Assembly: GCF_001955535.1 (NCBI RefSeq)
Contig: NZ_MPVN01000001.1
Span: forward strand, 1,488,001-1,552,000
From: Paenibacillus sp. FSL H7-0326
GTDB taxonomy: Bacteria > Bacillota > Bacilli > Paenibacillales > Paenibacillaceae
Length of the DNA stretch: 64,000 nt
Reading direction: 5' to 3'
This document shows positions 8,335 to 17,724 of this stretch, piece by piece. A program made the translations under genes and the position numbers. How positions within the stretch are numbered: position 1 is the first letter of the stretch; each line of letters begins with the position of its first letter. Below the pieces are notes generated by a model. The model saw only the letters and a list, made by a program, of their open reading frames with translations, was not told the origin of the DNA and did not search any database.

Positions 8335-8562
8335 TATAATCGCTCCTTCTCATCTGTAATCTTGGATTATCGTGCACTGCTCTTTGCTCTGTTATTCATA
8401 ACAGGAAGGCAAGAGCGAACCATAGCAAGCTGCATATCCTCTTGATGCAATATCATATGCTGTATCTGATGCAGCACCTGTTGCAGCATCCGCTTGCCTA
8501 TGCTTTTTTCTTAACCTTGTTCCGCAGAAATTAAACATACGAGCATGCACGATAACTCTTGA

Positions 8563-9528
8563 TCACACCCGCTTAGCAGACGCTCCTTTCACCAAAGTTA
8601 CGTATATCCGCTCATTCTCCACCATATCTCCGGAGAGCAGCTTAAGGAGCTGCTCCGCAGCGAGAGCTCCCCATTTTTGCTTAGAGTAGTTAATAGTAGA
8701 TAATCGTGGCTGCATATAGCCTGCCAGCTCAATATTATCAAACCCGATCAGATGGATATGCTCACCGATCTTCAGATCCGTTTCCGAAATTCGATTCCAT
8801 AATCCGATGGCCATCTCATCATTTAGACAGAACACAGCAACCGGCTCTTTGTATTCAGCAATAATTTGTTCAGCGGCCTTCTCTCCTCCGGTCTTCTCGA
8901 AGTTGCCGCTGATCTCGATACATTCCACATCATGAGAGCGCTCCGAGACCATACGCACTGCTTTCATCCGCTGCATGGAATCGTAAGAGCCTTCCGGACC
9001 GGTCACGACATATATTTTCTTATGTCCGAGTTCGATCAGATGCTCCATCGCCAGGGTAGCGCCTGCTTTGTTATCCAGGAGCACCTGGTTAATGTTCGGA
9101 TGATCGAGCTCGCGGTCCAGCACAACGATCTTATGACCCAAATCCGCATATTTCAGCAGTTCCTCGCTGGCAAACATCTGATCCAATATAATCGCACCAT
9201 CGATCATGCGCTCTGGCAGCATTTTGTGAGATTGTTCGCCGCTGCATACAATCAGATCATATCCCTGTAAGTTACTGATTTCCTTCATCCCATGAAGAAG
9301 ATCACCATATACGTCTCCACGGAAGTCCGTTAGAAATACACCAACGATTTTTGTCTCCCGCTTTTTCAAATTACGTGCTGCCGCATTCGGCACATAATTC
9401 AATTCTTTGGCAATGGCCAGAATTTTAGAGCTTGTTTCGTCCGTCACCTTGTTGCTCCCATTAAGGGCATAAGAGACCGTAGAAATAGAAACCCCGGCTT
9501 TTTTGGCAATGTCCTTAATACTGACCAA
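8563..9528 (-). CDS. LacI-family transcriptional repressor of the glycan operon
   Basis: About 321 residues: an N-terminal LacI helix-turn-helix (SIKDIAKKAGVSISTVSYALNGSNKV), hinge helix (NYVPNAAAR) and a periplasmic-binding-protein-like effector domain. TTG at 9528 (MVSIKDIAKKAG) places the HTH at the very N-terminus as is usual; a GGGAG/GAGG site lies just upstream, and the upstream ATG at 9546 would overlap it. It is the last gene of the operon, 54 bp after the phosphorylase gene. LacI-type operators in the 17.3-17.7 kb promoter region are its most likely targets, so it probably autoregulates the cluster; the inducer is presumably a product of the imported glycan. Confidence 0.9.
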   Translation of the reverse strand: MVSIKDIAKKAGVSISTVSYALNGSNKVTDETSSKILAIAKELNYVPNAAARNLKKRETKIVGVFLTDFRGDVYGDLLHGMKEISNLQGYDLIVCSGEQSHKMLPERMIDGAIILDQMFASEELLKYADLGHKIVVLDRELDHPNINQVLLDNKAGATLAMEHLIELGHKKIYVVTGPEGSYDSMQRMKAVRMVSERSHDVECIEISGNFEKTGGEKAAEQIIAEYKEPVAVFCLNDEMAIGLWNRISETDLKIGEHIHLIGFDNIELAGYMQPRLSTINYSKQKWGALAAEQLLKLLSGDMVENERIYVTLVKGASAKRV

Positions 9529-9600
9529 TAGTCCTCGCTCCCTCATTTGTAACCAAGCCTTGTTATTTGCTTATAGCTATCTTTGATAAAGATAAGAAAT

Positions 9601-12600
9601 TTACATATAAACATCTATTACATTCAGCTGCTGATTCAGCTCGCTATCCAGCACATGGCGTTCAATGCGAACCCCGCCATCCCGATAGGGATGATCTTCT
9701 CGATTCAATTCAGCGTCCCTGCCATTTATAACAATTCGTGCAGATTGATGATCGCCAAGATGATACACAAAAGTTACTCTTTTGCCCGCTATTTCAAAAT
9801 CAAACTCCATACCATCCAGGTCAGACGGCAGCACGGGGTCAATTATCAGATCCTGCTCGTCCTGGCGTATACCGAGCGCATTTGAAATGAGCTGGTTCAT
9901 ATAAATTCCCGGACCGCTGGAGTATATTCTCCATCCGCCCTTTACTTTGACTTTTCCAGCTCTAAGCTCATCGAAGCGTTCCTGAGCTTCATATCGGTTG
10001 CTGAATTTACCATCAGAGCTGCTAAAATAAGCATTGCTTTGCCGCAGCTCCGCATTTGGAACCACTTTGGTGATACCAATCGGATTAATTAAACCAAGAC
10101 CGCTCCACACCTCATCCTTATAGCCCAGCTTGGCCATCGCCTCAACGTACCTTATATGGGCATGTACATACTGCAGACCGACTTCACGCCCGAAGTTGGA
10201 CGCCTGCTCAGCCCGTTTGAAATGTGTGCTCACCCCTCCGGCATACACGGCAGGTCTGTTCATCAGTCTTACGCCATCCGGACAAAATAAACGTGTTTTT
10301 ATCAATTCGTAATGGGACTTGGCCTGCTCCGGACTGAGCAGTTCAGCAATCATGCTTCTCGTCATCGGAAGCAGACGATACTGAATCCCCGTCTCCTCAT
10401 CGGAAGGATGGAGCATAGGCTTTATATCCTCTAGATTCTCCATATAGATGAAGCCCGGTATGACATTCGTATTTAGCATGTACTTCTGGAAGTCACGCTT
10501 AATACCTTCGGATAGGTTCAGAAGCTCTTGTGCAAGGGTACTCTGAACAGACTTCATCGCCTGTGACAGCTGTCGAAGCGTTTGATAAGTAAGAGCTACT
10601 GTCCAGCTGCTGACCATGTATTGCTTGAGCTGGGCATTAGCCGGCTGCAGCGTATCATCCCAATCTCCGTCTCCATAGGACGATAGGTACGTATCATGCA
10701 GGAAATGACTCTGGATATAACCGATTTCTTTCTGAACATGCTCCAGAATGGTAGAGGTATCTTCAGTAAAATCAAAGCTGTGCTTTAACGTGTACGGAAC
10801 CCGTTCATCCAGAATACCGTAATCTTGTGTCGCATTTAGATAATCACTGAGCACTTTGAGCGGCCATACGATTATGTCGCCATGACTTTCTTCCTGCTGG
10901 ATTTGGTTATATTGGTCAAACATGAACCACTGCGGCCAATTACCGTCATCCTCATATTGATGGGCATATACCATTTTAAGAATGTCACGAACTTGTTCAT
11001 ACTTCTGTGTTGCCATGAAATATTCCACAGGACCTTGGCATACGTCCCTCGTCCCCCATGCGGCACCTCCGTATTGCTCAAGTCCGTGCGGAACCGAATA
11101 GTGAACCAGCATATTATGCGTATACCACCAGGCAAGTGAATTCACTTTGAATAACGCTTCAGACCGCTCTGAATCAGGGAATTTTAGATGAAACCCATTC
11201 ATGACACTGCGGAAAAATTCACGATACTTCTCTTTCTCTTCCATAAAATCAGGAGTAATCGAGGGTAGTGACTTGCCGTCCAGCAATCCCTGCATCGTTA
11301 AGGTCCAGCTATGACTAGCCGAAATTTGCAGAACAGTGAGAGAAGCATCACCCCGTACGATTCCTTCAGCCAGACAAGTCTCGTCATGAACCTGAAGCTC
11401 CGCCCCATCCATCCACATGGTATAAGACAGCTCAGGATACACTTCATGACTTACCGCAGAGGAATCCGCCTTAATTATCAGCTTGCCTTCCTTCTCTGAA
11501 TAGTGCACAGGCACTTCATACTCATTTACGTTCATCGTCATCTGATTGGATACCAAATACCGATAGCTGTTCCCGCTCTCAGAACGAACCTGAAGCTGAA
11601 CCTCTGGACGGTCCACTGATGTAAAATTCGTGATAACGAGCATATCATCCTTCAATTTATAATACCATCGAACGTAGTTAAATCCGATTTCAAACAGTGA
11701 AGCCATCGTTAATAAACGATACTCGCCGTCTAACTCTATATATATCCGTTGTCCCGATGTCTTCGGAATATTCAATGCGCTGCGTGAATTGCTCATGAGC
11801 TTGTTGAAGTTCGTGTTGCCCACAACAACATGGGAATTGAATATTCCATACATATAAGACGTTGTAGTTAACACTTCTGCTCCAAGCTTCACATTGTTCC
11901 CGCTCATCAGAATATGACCGTGAGGGCGCTCGACCAGCATTTCCTTGCTTTTTAGCACCACATGCTCGTAGGTATCTGTGAAGAATGCAAGCAATTGCCC
12001 ATCCTTATACTCTACCTCATGCCGCCCAGCGGCAGGGAACAGCTGATCTACTTCCTCATCAGTCAAGGAGCGTCCGGCGAGTGTCTTACCAATCTGCGGC
12101 TTATAGTAAGTGTCTGGCAGTTTATGAGCTGAAGACTTTTCATTCCTTCTTTTATGAGATTTAAAAGTATTCCAGGCATCATCTACCACTTCTTTGTATT
12201 CCAGTTCGGTAATGGCTTGTTCGTGATGAGGCCGGAACAGTCCATAAAATACGAATGAAGCTTCGCCCGCAAGCACCGTCTGCTCGGATTGCAGAGCTGT
12301 ATATGCGAATTCATACTGATATACTTCATTGGCAAGTGTCTTGTTCTGCAGTGCTTCGGGTATATTCGTCTCTTTATAAGTAAGTCCATAGAACTGGAAA
12401 CCGTCTGTCGAGTAGCCTGCTGCACCCGTCAAGGATCCTTGCTGAAGATATGGGAAAGTTCCGCCTTGCGGCTGATTTTGCCGGGAGCATACGACATACC
12501 CCTTCTCGGCATCTTCAAATACGGTATGGTCAATGTATTGAGACAAGTAGGCCTCATTGCTGCGTACAGCTCCCGTATCGGCAATTCCAACGTCCTGGCC

Positions 12601-12966
12601 GTAGATCACATCCACCTTCTGCTCTTCACCTTGAAGTGTTACTTCCCAGAACCACACACCTTGATCTGTCGGAGCAAAGGTTACTGTATAAGCGATGCTT
12701 CGCACAGTTCCTGTCCATTCTAGACAATTCCCTTTTTGATAAACATGGCTATCCGAGTGGATACCCAATAAAGGGTACGCCTCAATACCATTTTCAGAAT
12801 GAATACGCAGGTAAATATTGTTCAGTGAACCGTCTAAGGGGCTCAGCATCAGCTGATTGATCATCACCTTGCCGCTTACCGCTTGAAATAAATCTCCGCT
12901 ATCCCAAAAAGTAAAGGACAAATCGCCGGCCTGCACTCTTCTTCTCGCATTTGTCAATGTCGTCAT
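9601..12966 (-). CDS. Large GH94/GH161-type glycoside phosphorylase (cellobiose-phosphorylase-like)
   Basis: 1,121 residues with an N-terminal beta-sandwich domain, linker, (alpha/alpha)6 catalytic barrel (about 600-1000) and C-terminal beta domain, the layout of COG3459 enzymes. The segment AAWGTRDVCQGPVEYF in the barrel contains the expected general-acid Asp. At about 1.1 kb of protein it matches the long oligoglucan phosphorylases (1,2-beta-oligoglucan type of GH94, or GH161 beta-1,3-oligoglucan type) rather than the roughly 800-residue cellobiose phosphorylases. It would split an imported oligosaccharide with phosphate, releasing a sugar 1-phosphate in the cytoplasm. No signal peptide is seen. 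The neighbouring lipoprotein binding protein and two permeases fit import of its substrate; linkage specificity cannot be decided here. Confidence 0.82.
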   Translation of the reverse strand: MTTLTNARRRVQAGDLSFTFWDSGDLFQAVSGKVMINQLMLSPLDGSLNNIYLRIHSENGIEAYPLLGIHSDSHVYQKGNCLEWTGTVRSIAYTVTFAPTDQGVWFWEVTLQGEEQKVDVIYGQDVGIADTGAVRSNEAYLSQYIDHTVFEDAEKGYVVCSRQNQPQGGTFPYLQQGSLTGAAGYSTDGFQFYGLTYKETNIPEALQNKTLANEVYQYEFAYTALQSEQTVLAGEASFVFYGLFRPHHEQAITELEYKEVVDDAWNTFKSHKRRNEKSSAHKLPDTYYKPQIGKTLAGRSLTDEEVDQLFPAAGRHEVEYKDGQLLAFFTDTYEHVVLKSKEMLVERPHGHILMSGNNVKLGAEVLTTTSYMYGIFNSHVVVGNTNFNKLMSNSRSALNIPKTSGQRIYIELDGEYRLLTMASLFEIGFNYVRWYYKLKDDMLVITNFTSVDRPEVQLQVRSESGNSYRYLVSNQMTMNVNEYEVPVHYSEKEGKLIIKADSSAVSHEVYPELSYTMWMDGAELQVHDETCLAEGIVRGDASLTVLQISASHSWTLTMQGLLDGKSLPSITPDFMEEKEKYREFFRSVMNGFHLKFPDSERSEALFKVNSLAWWYTHNMLVHYSVPHGLEQYGGAAWGTRDVCQGPVEYFMATQKYEQVRDILKMVYAHQYEDDGNWPQWFMFDQYNQIQQEESHGDIIVWPLKVLSDYLNATQDYGILDERVPYTLKHSFDFTEDTSTILEHVQKEIGYIQSHFLHDTYLSSYGDGDWDDTLQPANAQLKQYMVSSWTVALTYQTLRQLSQAMKSVQSTLAQELLNLSEGIKRDFQKYMLNTNVIPGFIYMENLEDIKPMLHPSDEETGIQYRLLPMTRSMIAELLSPEQAKSHYELIKTRLFCPDGVRLMNRPAVYAGGVSTHFKRAEQASNFGREVGLQYVHAHIRYVEAMAKLGYKDEVWSGLGLINPIGITKVVPNAELRQSNAYFSSSDGKFSNRYEAQERFDELRAGKVKVKGGWRIYSSGPGIYMNQLISNALGIRQDEQDLIIDPVLPSDLDGMEFDFEIAGKRVTFVYHLGDHQSARIVINGRDAELNREDHPYRDGGVRIERHVLDSELNQQLNVIDVYM

Positions 12967-13019
12967 GTGTAAGTGTGTTCCTCCTGTCCACTCTCTCTAT
13001 ATACTGATGTATTTCCACC

Positions 13020-14612
13020 CTACAGCGCATTCAGCTCATCCAGCACAGGCTGTACAAGCGACATTTTGCTCTCTACCCATGCTCTCCAGTTCGCTTCCAG
13101 GTCGCCTTCCTTAAGGATCAGATTCGTATACTCTGTCGCATAGTCGAAGGAGGCTTGATTCTTCGCTTTGGAATCGTACAGCTGCACAGTCCAGTCATAC
13201 TCCGCGAGTGCGCCGCCTTCTTCACCAAGCTTCGCCTTGTTCTGGTAATGAGTGAGAGCTCTCTCACGGTAATCTTCTTTAATGGCAGGGTTAATCATGC
13301 TGAAGTCGTCGCCGAGCAGATACAACCCTTCAAACCGGCTCGGATATTTATCCTCCAGACTTGTTCCATTCTCCAGCAGGCTCTTCAGATTGCCATTCTC
13401 GTCATACTCCCAATCCGTTCCTTCAAATCCCATGTTAAGGATCAGCTGTCCTTCCTCACTGGTCGTATAATCGAGCATATCCATAATGCGTTCAAACTTG
13501 GCATCATCAATATCCGGAGAGAAGATCAGTGCGGACCAGAAATTGGCCTGCTCCAGATTGCGGTATTTACCGTCATCACCCAGTACGATTGCGGTATGAA
13601 CAAGCTCATCACTCTCTACGCCCAGGTTCTTTCTCATAGCGGTGTCGACGTCTTGTCTATAAGAAGCTAGACCGCCAAGACTTGTCACAGCAGCGGTTCC
13701 GCTTACTCTGAAGTTGTCGCTGCCTTCACTGTTCTTCCACGTATAGAACTCAGGGTTGAGCAAGCCTTCTTTATATGCCTCCTGCATCAGCTTAAGACCT
13801 GTAAGCGTCTCTTCATCAGCAGCTCCCCAGTGATACTTCCCATCCTCGCCTTTGTAGAAAGCAGACTCTACTCGTGAATGCGCACTGTTCGGCATGATCA
13901 TGTTCGTCAGTGCATCATCCGCATTAAAGGACAAGGGCACCAGATTAGAACCTACATTGCCTGGATCCTGCTCTTTCACAAGTCTTGCGTATTCCATAAG
14001 CTCACCCGTAGTGTAAGCATCCTTCAGCTCAAACCCTACTGCATCAGCCCAGTCCTTCCGAAGTGCAATAACGCCGATTTGGTTGACCAGCGGATCTGCC
14101 GGCTTGTTCTCGTAGTACACGGGTCGTGGCAGCAAATACGTACCGCCAGTCAGCTCCTCCAGCTGCTCACCAAGGCCGGTCAGCTCATAGGCTGCTGCCA
14201 CGTTGGGCCAGCGCTCTTTCCAATCTTCTGGGAATTCATACAGCAGTCCTTGATCGATATAATTCATCGCATCCCCATGCACGTAGTTCCATGTCGCTAC
14301 ATCTGGCAGGTCACCGGAGTTGATCCATAGACGAAGCTTCTCCCCCCAGGAATCCCACTCAATAAAGTTGTACTCCCAGTCGATGTTGTACTTATCCATC
14401 CAAAACTGATGGAATTCATTGTCCAGCTGCCCTTCCTTCAATTGAATTGTACTGGCTACGGAAACCGTCATTTTGTCCACATAGTTTCCATTCTCATCCT
14501 TTTCGTTGCCACCGGATGCGCCTCCGTTAGAACAAGCTGTCATGACAAGCAGAACAAGCGACATGACGGTTACCAGTGCAGATTTCAACAATTTCTTCTG
14601 ATTTGTTTTCAT
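13020..14612 (-). CDS. ABC-transporter extracellular oligosaccharide-binding lipoprotein
   Basis: About 530 residues. The signal peptide ends in the lipobox LVMTACSNGG, and the mature part has the family-1 solute-binding layout typical of LplA/YtcQ-like proteins, with aromatic-rich segments such as WMDKYNIDWEYNF. ATG at 14612 (MKTNQKKLLK) has GGGGGTATAAC upstream and puts the signal peptide at the N-terminus; an in-frame Met 15 codons earlier is rejected. It sits between the permease genes and the phosphorylase. It captures the oligosaccharide on the outer face of the membrane. No ATPase gene is in the operon, so it presumably shares a housekeeping MsmX-type ATPase. Confidence 0.9.
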   Translation of the reverse strand: MKTNQKKLLKSALVTVMSLVLLVMTACSNGGASGGNEKDENGNYVDKMTVSVASTIQLKEGQLDNEFHQFWMDKYNIDWEYNFIEWDSWGEKLRLWINSGDLPDVATWNYVHGDAMNYIDQGLLYEFPEDWKERWPNVAAAYELTGLGEQLEELTGGTYLLPRPVYYENKPADPLVNQIGVIALRKDWADAVGFELKDAYTTGELMEYARLVKEQDPGNVGSNLVPLSFNADDALTNMIMPNSAHSRVESAFYKGEDGKYHWGAADEETLTGLKLMQEAYKEGLLNPEFYTWKNSEGSDNFRVSGTAAVTSLGGLASYRQDVDTAMRKNLGVESDELVHTAIVLGDDGKYRNLEQANFWSALIFSPDIDDAKFERIMDMLDYTTSEEGQLILNMGFEGTDWEYDENGNLKSLLENGTSLEDKYPSRFEGLYLLGDDFSMINPAIKEDYRERALTHYQNKAKLGEEGGALAEYDWTVQLYDSKAKNQASFDYATEYTNLILKEGDLEANWRAWVESKMSLVQPVLDELNAL

Positions 14613-14664
14613 GTTATACCCCCATGTTTGATATAGAAGCTGAATGAAAAATATCAATGTATGA

Positions 14665-15567
14665 TCAGGTCTTGATTGCCCCTGTTAGTACCCCTTTGGC
14701 AAAATGCTTCTGAAGCAGCGGGAAGAAGCACATAATCGGAACCATGGTCACAACGACAGCGGCCATCTTCATTCCCGTAGAGAACGAGTTCTTTCCTACC
14801 GCCTCCACACTCGATGCATTCGACGCATTGGTCGAGGATTCCACGATAATGGCCCTCAGCACATTTTGCAGCGGCAGCTGATCCTGTCTCCTCAGGAAGA
14901 TCATGGCGTCATACCAGCTGTTCCAATACGCTACACCATAGAACAAAGTAATCGTTGCTATGATCGGTGCAGCAAGGGGAAGTACAACCGAGAACAAAAT
15001 TCTCCATTCACCGGCACCATCGAGCCTGGCTGATTCCATCAGTGATTCCGGCAGGCTATGAAAGTAATTCATCATCAGGATCATATTAAAGGCACTGAAG
15101 CTGCCTGCAAGAATGACGGACATTAATGTCCCTGTCAGATGCAGTGATTTCATGACAAGATAGAGAGGTACAATGCCTCCATTAAAAATCATCGTAAAAA
15201 GAACAAGGAAGAAGATCAGCTTCTTGCCCGGAAATTTATTGCGGCTAAGGCCATAAGCCATGCTTGTCGTTAAAAACAAGCTGAGTGGCAGCCCAATCAC
15301 AAGCAGCTTGGTTGTATTCCAATATCCGGTCAGGATACTCCCATCAGCAAAGAGTGCTGTATAAGAATCAAATGTGAACTCTTTAGGAAACATGAGCAGC
15401 GGATTCTCCGCATACTCCTTCGGCGTTGCGAACGAGATCATAATGACATTCCAAAAAGGAATTAAGATCAGCAGCGCCATCACACTTAGAACGAAAAGGA
15501 TAAAATAATCGATAAACGTCATTTTATTGCTCAGGAACTTTGGTTTTTTTCTAGCTATCGTGCTCAT
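14665..15567 (-). CDS. Carbohydrate ABC permease (LplC/YtcP-like)
   Basis: 300 residues with six predicted transmembrane helices and the MalG-type cytoplasmic EAA loop near ESARLDGAGEWRILFSVVLPLAAP. The C-terminus ends QKHFAKGVLTGAIKT, characteristic of LplC/YtcP permeases for complex oligosaccharides. ATG at 15567 has a GGAGAGGAG ribosome binding site. It forms a heterodimeric channel with the neighbouring LplB-like permease. Confidence 0.9.
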   Translation of the reverse strand: MSTIARKKPKFLSNKMTFIDYFILFVLSVMALLILIPFWNVIMISFATPKEYAENPLLMFPKEFTFDSYTALFADGSILTGYWNTTKLLVIGLPLSLFLTTSMAYGLSRNKFPGKKLIFFLVLFTMIFNGGIVPLYLVMKSLHLTGTLMSVILAGSFSAFNMILMMNYFHSLPESLMESARLDGAGEWRILFSVVLPLAAPIIATITLFYGVAYWNSWYDAMIFLRRQDQLPLQNVLRAIIVESSTNASNASSVEAVGKNSFSTGMKMAAVVVTMVPIMCFFPLLQKHFAKGVLTGAIKT

Positions 15568-15584
15568 CAGTTTATTCTCCTCTC

Positions 15585-16553
15585 CTATCGGAACAACCCG
15601 TCTCCACCCAGCTTCTTAGCTACCCGGTCCGCTGCCAGCAAGAGGAACATGTTCACAAGTGAGCGGAACAGGCTGACTGCAGTCGAGAATGAAAAGTCCG
15701 TCGAGGACTGGAAGGTGATCCGATAAATATAGACATCAAGGACTTCGGACACATTCTGTGTCGCTGCATTCGCAAGGTTGAAGATCTGATCAAAACCGGA
15801 AGACATCAGCCCGCCGACATTCAAGATGAACATGACTGTAATCGTCGGAAGAATATTCGGCAGCGTAATCCGGAACATCTGCTGCAGTCTTGAGGCACCG
15901 TCAATCTGAGCTGACTCGTACTGATCCTGATCAATTCCTGATATGGCCGCCAGATAGATGATGGCCCCCCAGCCTGTTGATTTCCAAATATCTGTGAGCA
16001 GGAGCATCGGCACGAAGGTATCCTCTGATCCCAGGAAATTAATCGTTGGCAGGCCGACTAATGCAAGCGCACTGTTCACCAGTCCATCGTAAGCGAGGAC
16101 ATTGATGACAATCCCCGAGACGATAATCCAGGACAGGAAGTGCGGAAACGTAAATACGGTCTGGAATAATTTTTTCGTTCTTCGCATCCGAAGCTCATTC
16201 AGCATCAGTGCCAGCAATATCGGAAACGGGAACTGGACGACCAGCTTCAAAATGTTGATATATAACGTTCGCCATACCGCATCAATAAAGGCAGGGTCTC
16301 TGAACACGTATTCAAAATTCTCGAAGCCGACCCAAGGACTTCCCCATATGCCCAGGTTCGCTTTATATTCCTTGAATGCGAGCGATAACCCGCCCATCGG
16401 CAGATAAGCAAACAGGATGAGCCAGATTAACCCTGGTATGAGCAGAGTATAAGTCATACGGTGTTTCCAGATCTCTGAGAACAGTCTTCGGCTTCTGGTT
16501 GGATCTGGCTTTACTTTTTTACCAGACCCAGACTCTAGAGCAGCTGGTTTCAA
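15585..16553 (-). CDS. Carbohydrate ABC permease (LplB-like)
   Basis: About 322 residues, six predicted transmembrane helices after a basic N-terminal tail, and the MalF-type EAA loop ESAQIDGASRLQQMFRITLPN. The C-terminus KLGGDGLFR is typical of the LplB group. TTG at 16553 is favoured because GAGGAG lies 7 bp upstream; a GTG at 16568 is the alternative. The stop lies 18 bp before lplC. It is partner of the LplC-like permease in the same transporter. Confidence 0.9.
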   Translation of the reverse strand: MKPAALESGSGKKVKPDPTRSRRLFSEIWKHRMTYTLLIPGLIWLILFAYLPMGGLSLAFKEYKANLGIWGSPWVGFENFEYVFRDPAFIDAVWRTLYINILKLVVQFPFPILLALMLNELRMRRTKKLFQTVFTFPHFLSWIIVSGIVINVLAYDGLVNSALALVGLPTINFLGSEDTFVPMLLLTDIWKSTGWGAIIYLAAISGIDQDQYESAQIDGASRLQQMFRITLPNILPTITVMFILNVGGLMSSGFDQIFNLANAATQNVSEVLDVYIYRITFQSSTDFSFSTAVSLFRSLVNMFLLLAADRVAKKLGGDGLFR

Positions 16554-16588
16554 TTTGCATCTCCTCACTCTTCATTGATCTAATCTTC

Positions 16589-17344
16589 TTAAGCTTCTTC
16601 AAAAAGAAATTCAAAAGCAGTACTTAAATGCCTTTCCCAGAAAGACCAGTCATGAGCTCCCGGGCTCTCTACATACTTGAATTTATAAGTTGAATGATTC
16701 ATAGAAGCGGCAAATTCTCGATTCATGTCTATAAACGGATCGTCACTCCCGCAGCAGCAAAGTATGGATGGAAGACGGGTCCCTTCTTCAGCCCTAGCCC
16801 GGGCAAGCGCATACAAATCTTCATGCGGCTGTACCTCCAGATTTGTGCCGAATACCCCTTGCATCTCCTTGATCAAGTCAGTGGTCATGTCACTTCTGTG
16901 CAGTCTCTGCTGGATATCCGTCACCCCTGAAAATGAAACGACTTTACGGTAACGTTCTGGATAAGTCAGCCCGCATTTAAGTGCTCCGTATCCTCCCATC
17001 GACAATCCTGCGACATAAGTCAGTTCGGGATCCTGGTTCATGTGGATGAGATTGGCACAAGTCCTGGGCAGCTCCTCCGTGATGTAATAAAAATAATCGA
17101 GTCCATACGCCATATCGGTGTAGTAGCTTCGATTGGCCTCCGGCATGATGACTGTGCATCCATATTTCTGCGCATACGTCTCCATTGTGGTCATACGATG
17201 CCAAGTGCTCGCATTATCTCCTGCACCGTGGAGCAAATAAAGCGTACAACTCGGTCGTTCCCCATATTCTGTTGGAGAGATGACATGGATGCTTGTCGTC
17301 ATACGGAGCGTCGGCGAACCTGTCTCTACTGCTATATAGGCCAT
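16589..17344 (-). CDS. Alpha/beta-hydrolase esterase (esterase D / tributyrin-esterase type)
   Basis: 251 residues without a signal peptide. The nucleophile elbow GLSMGGYGALKCG, a downstream Asp (CGSDDPFIDMN) and His (SPGAHDWSFWERHL) form a recognisable Ser-Asp-His triad of the esterase-D/CE1-like family. As first gene of the glycan operon it may remove acetyl or feruloyl groups from imported oligosaccharides before phosphorolysis; that link is inference from context. ATG at 17344 has AAAGGAGATTTTT upstream. Confidence 0.85.
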   Translation of the reverse strand: MAYIAVETGSPTLRMTTSIHVISPTEYGERPSCTLYLLHGAGDNASTWHRMTTMETYAQKYGCTVIMPEANRSYYTDMAYGLDYFYYITEELPRTCANLIHMNQDPELTYVAGLSMGGYGALKCGLTYPERYRKVVSFSGVTDIQQRLHRSDMTTDLIKEMQGVFGTNLEVQPHEDLYALARARAEEGTRLPSILCCCGSDDPFIDMNREFAASMNHSTYKFKYVESPGAHDWSFWERHLSTAFEFLFEEA

Positions 17345-17371
17345 AAAAATCTCCTTTCCGATCCACTTTTT

Positions 17372-17383
17372 CGAATCGTTTCA
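17372..17383. promoter_or_regulatory. LacI-type operator, leader copy
   Basis: CGAATCGTTTCA, a near-palindrome with central CG, almost the same as the copy at 17447. It lies in the esterase leader, about 28 bp upstream of the start codon. Confidence 0.6.
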
Positions 17384-17446
17384 CCATACTATTCTACGGT
17401 TATTCCTCTGTTTTTCGATGATAAAGTCATTTGGAATCGCTTTCTT

Positions 17447-17458
17447 CGAATCGTTTCG
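17447..17458. promoter_or_regulatory. LacI-type operator at the transcription start
   Basis: CGAATCGTTTCG: a dyad with one mismatch around central CG, typical for LacI/GalR repressors. It starts at the predicted transcription start of the glycan operon, where a bound repressor would block initiation. Confidence 0.7.
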
Positions 17459-17464
17459 ATTCCT

Positions 17465-17494
17465 ATCATAAGCTCTTCTCTTGAAGATTGTCAA
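17465..17494 (-). promoter_or_regulatory. Sigma-A promoter of the glycan operon
   Basis: Minus strand TTGACA (17489-17494), 18 bp spacer, TATGAT (17465-17470). Six and five matches to consensus; predicted start near 17458, on the LacI-type operator. Confidence 0.8.
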
Positions 17495-17544
17495 TGCAGT
17501 TTACATGGTTTTTTACCGATCTCTAAAAAGCACAGCTGAAGATA

Positions 17545-17573
17545 TTGACTTTCAAATGAGCCTGTAATACCAT
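17545..17573 (+). promoter_or_regulatory. Candidate promoter of the serine hydrolase gene
   Basis: TTGACT (17545-17550), 17 bp spacer, TACCAT (17568-17573), reading toward the gene at 17725. Confidence 0.5.
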
Positions 17574-17649
17574 ATTTCACGATATTCAGAGGACTGGAAT
17601 CAATCTCCTAATCTCCCTTAAGCTGATTTATGAAATTAATTCCCTGTTC

Positions 17650-17661
17650 TAAACGTTTCGA
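17650..17661. promoter_or_regulatory. LacI-type operator in the serine hydrolase leader
   Basis: CTAAACGTTTCG with the symmetric core AAACGTTT. It lies between the candidate promoter and the start codon, so it could act as a roadblock and place the divergent gene under the same repressor. Confidence 0.5.
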
Positions 17662-17724
17662 AGCTATGACTTGTACTGAAACCTGTGTCAGATCCATGCT
17701 GGCGAATTAGGAATGGAGGAAACT

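Noticed and set aside
8335..8562. Short Gln/His/Met-rich frames on both strands between ohr and lacI
   Set aside because: Forty codons at most, no ribosome binding sites, repetitive CAG/GCA composition; no regulator of ohr is encoded here.
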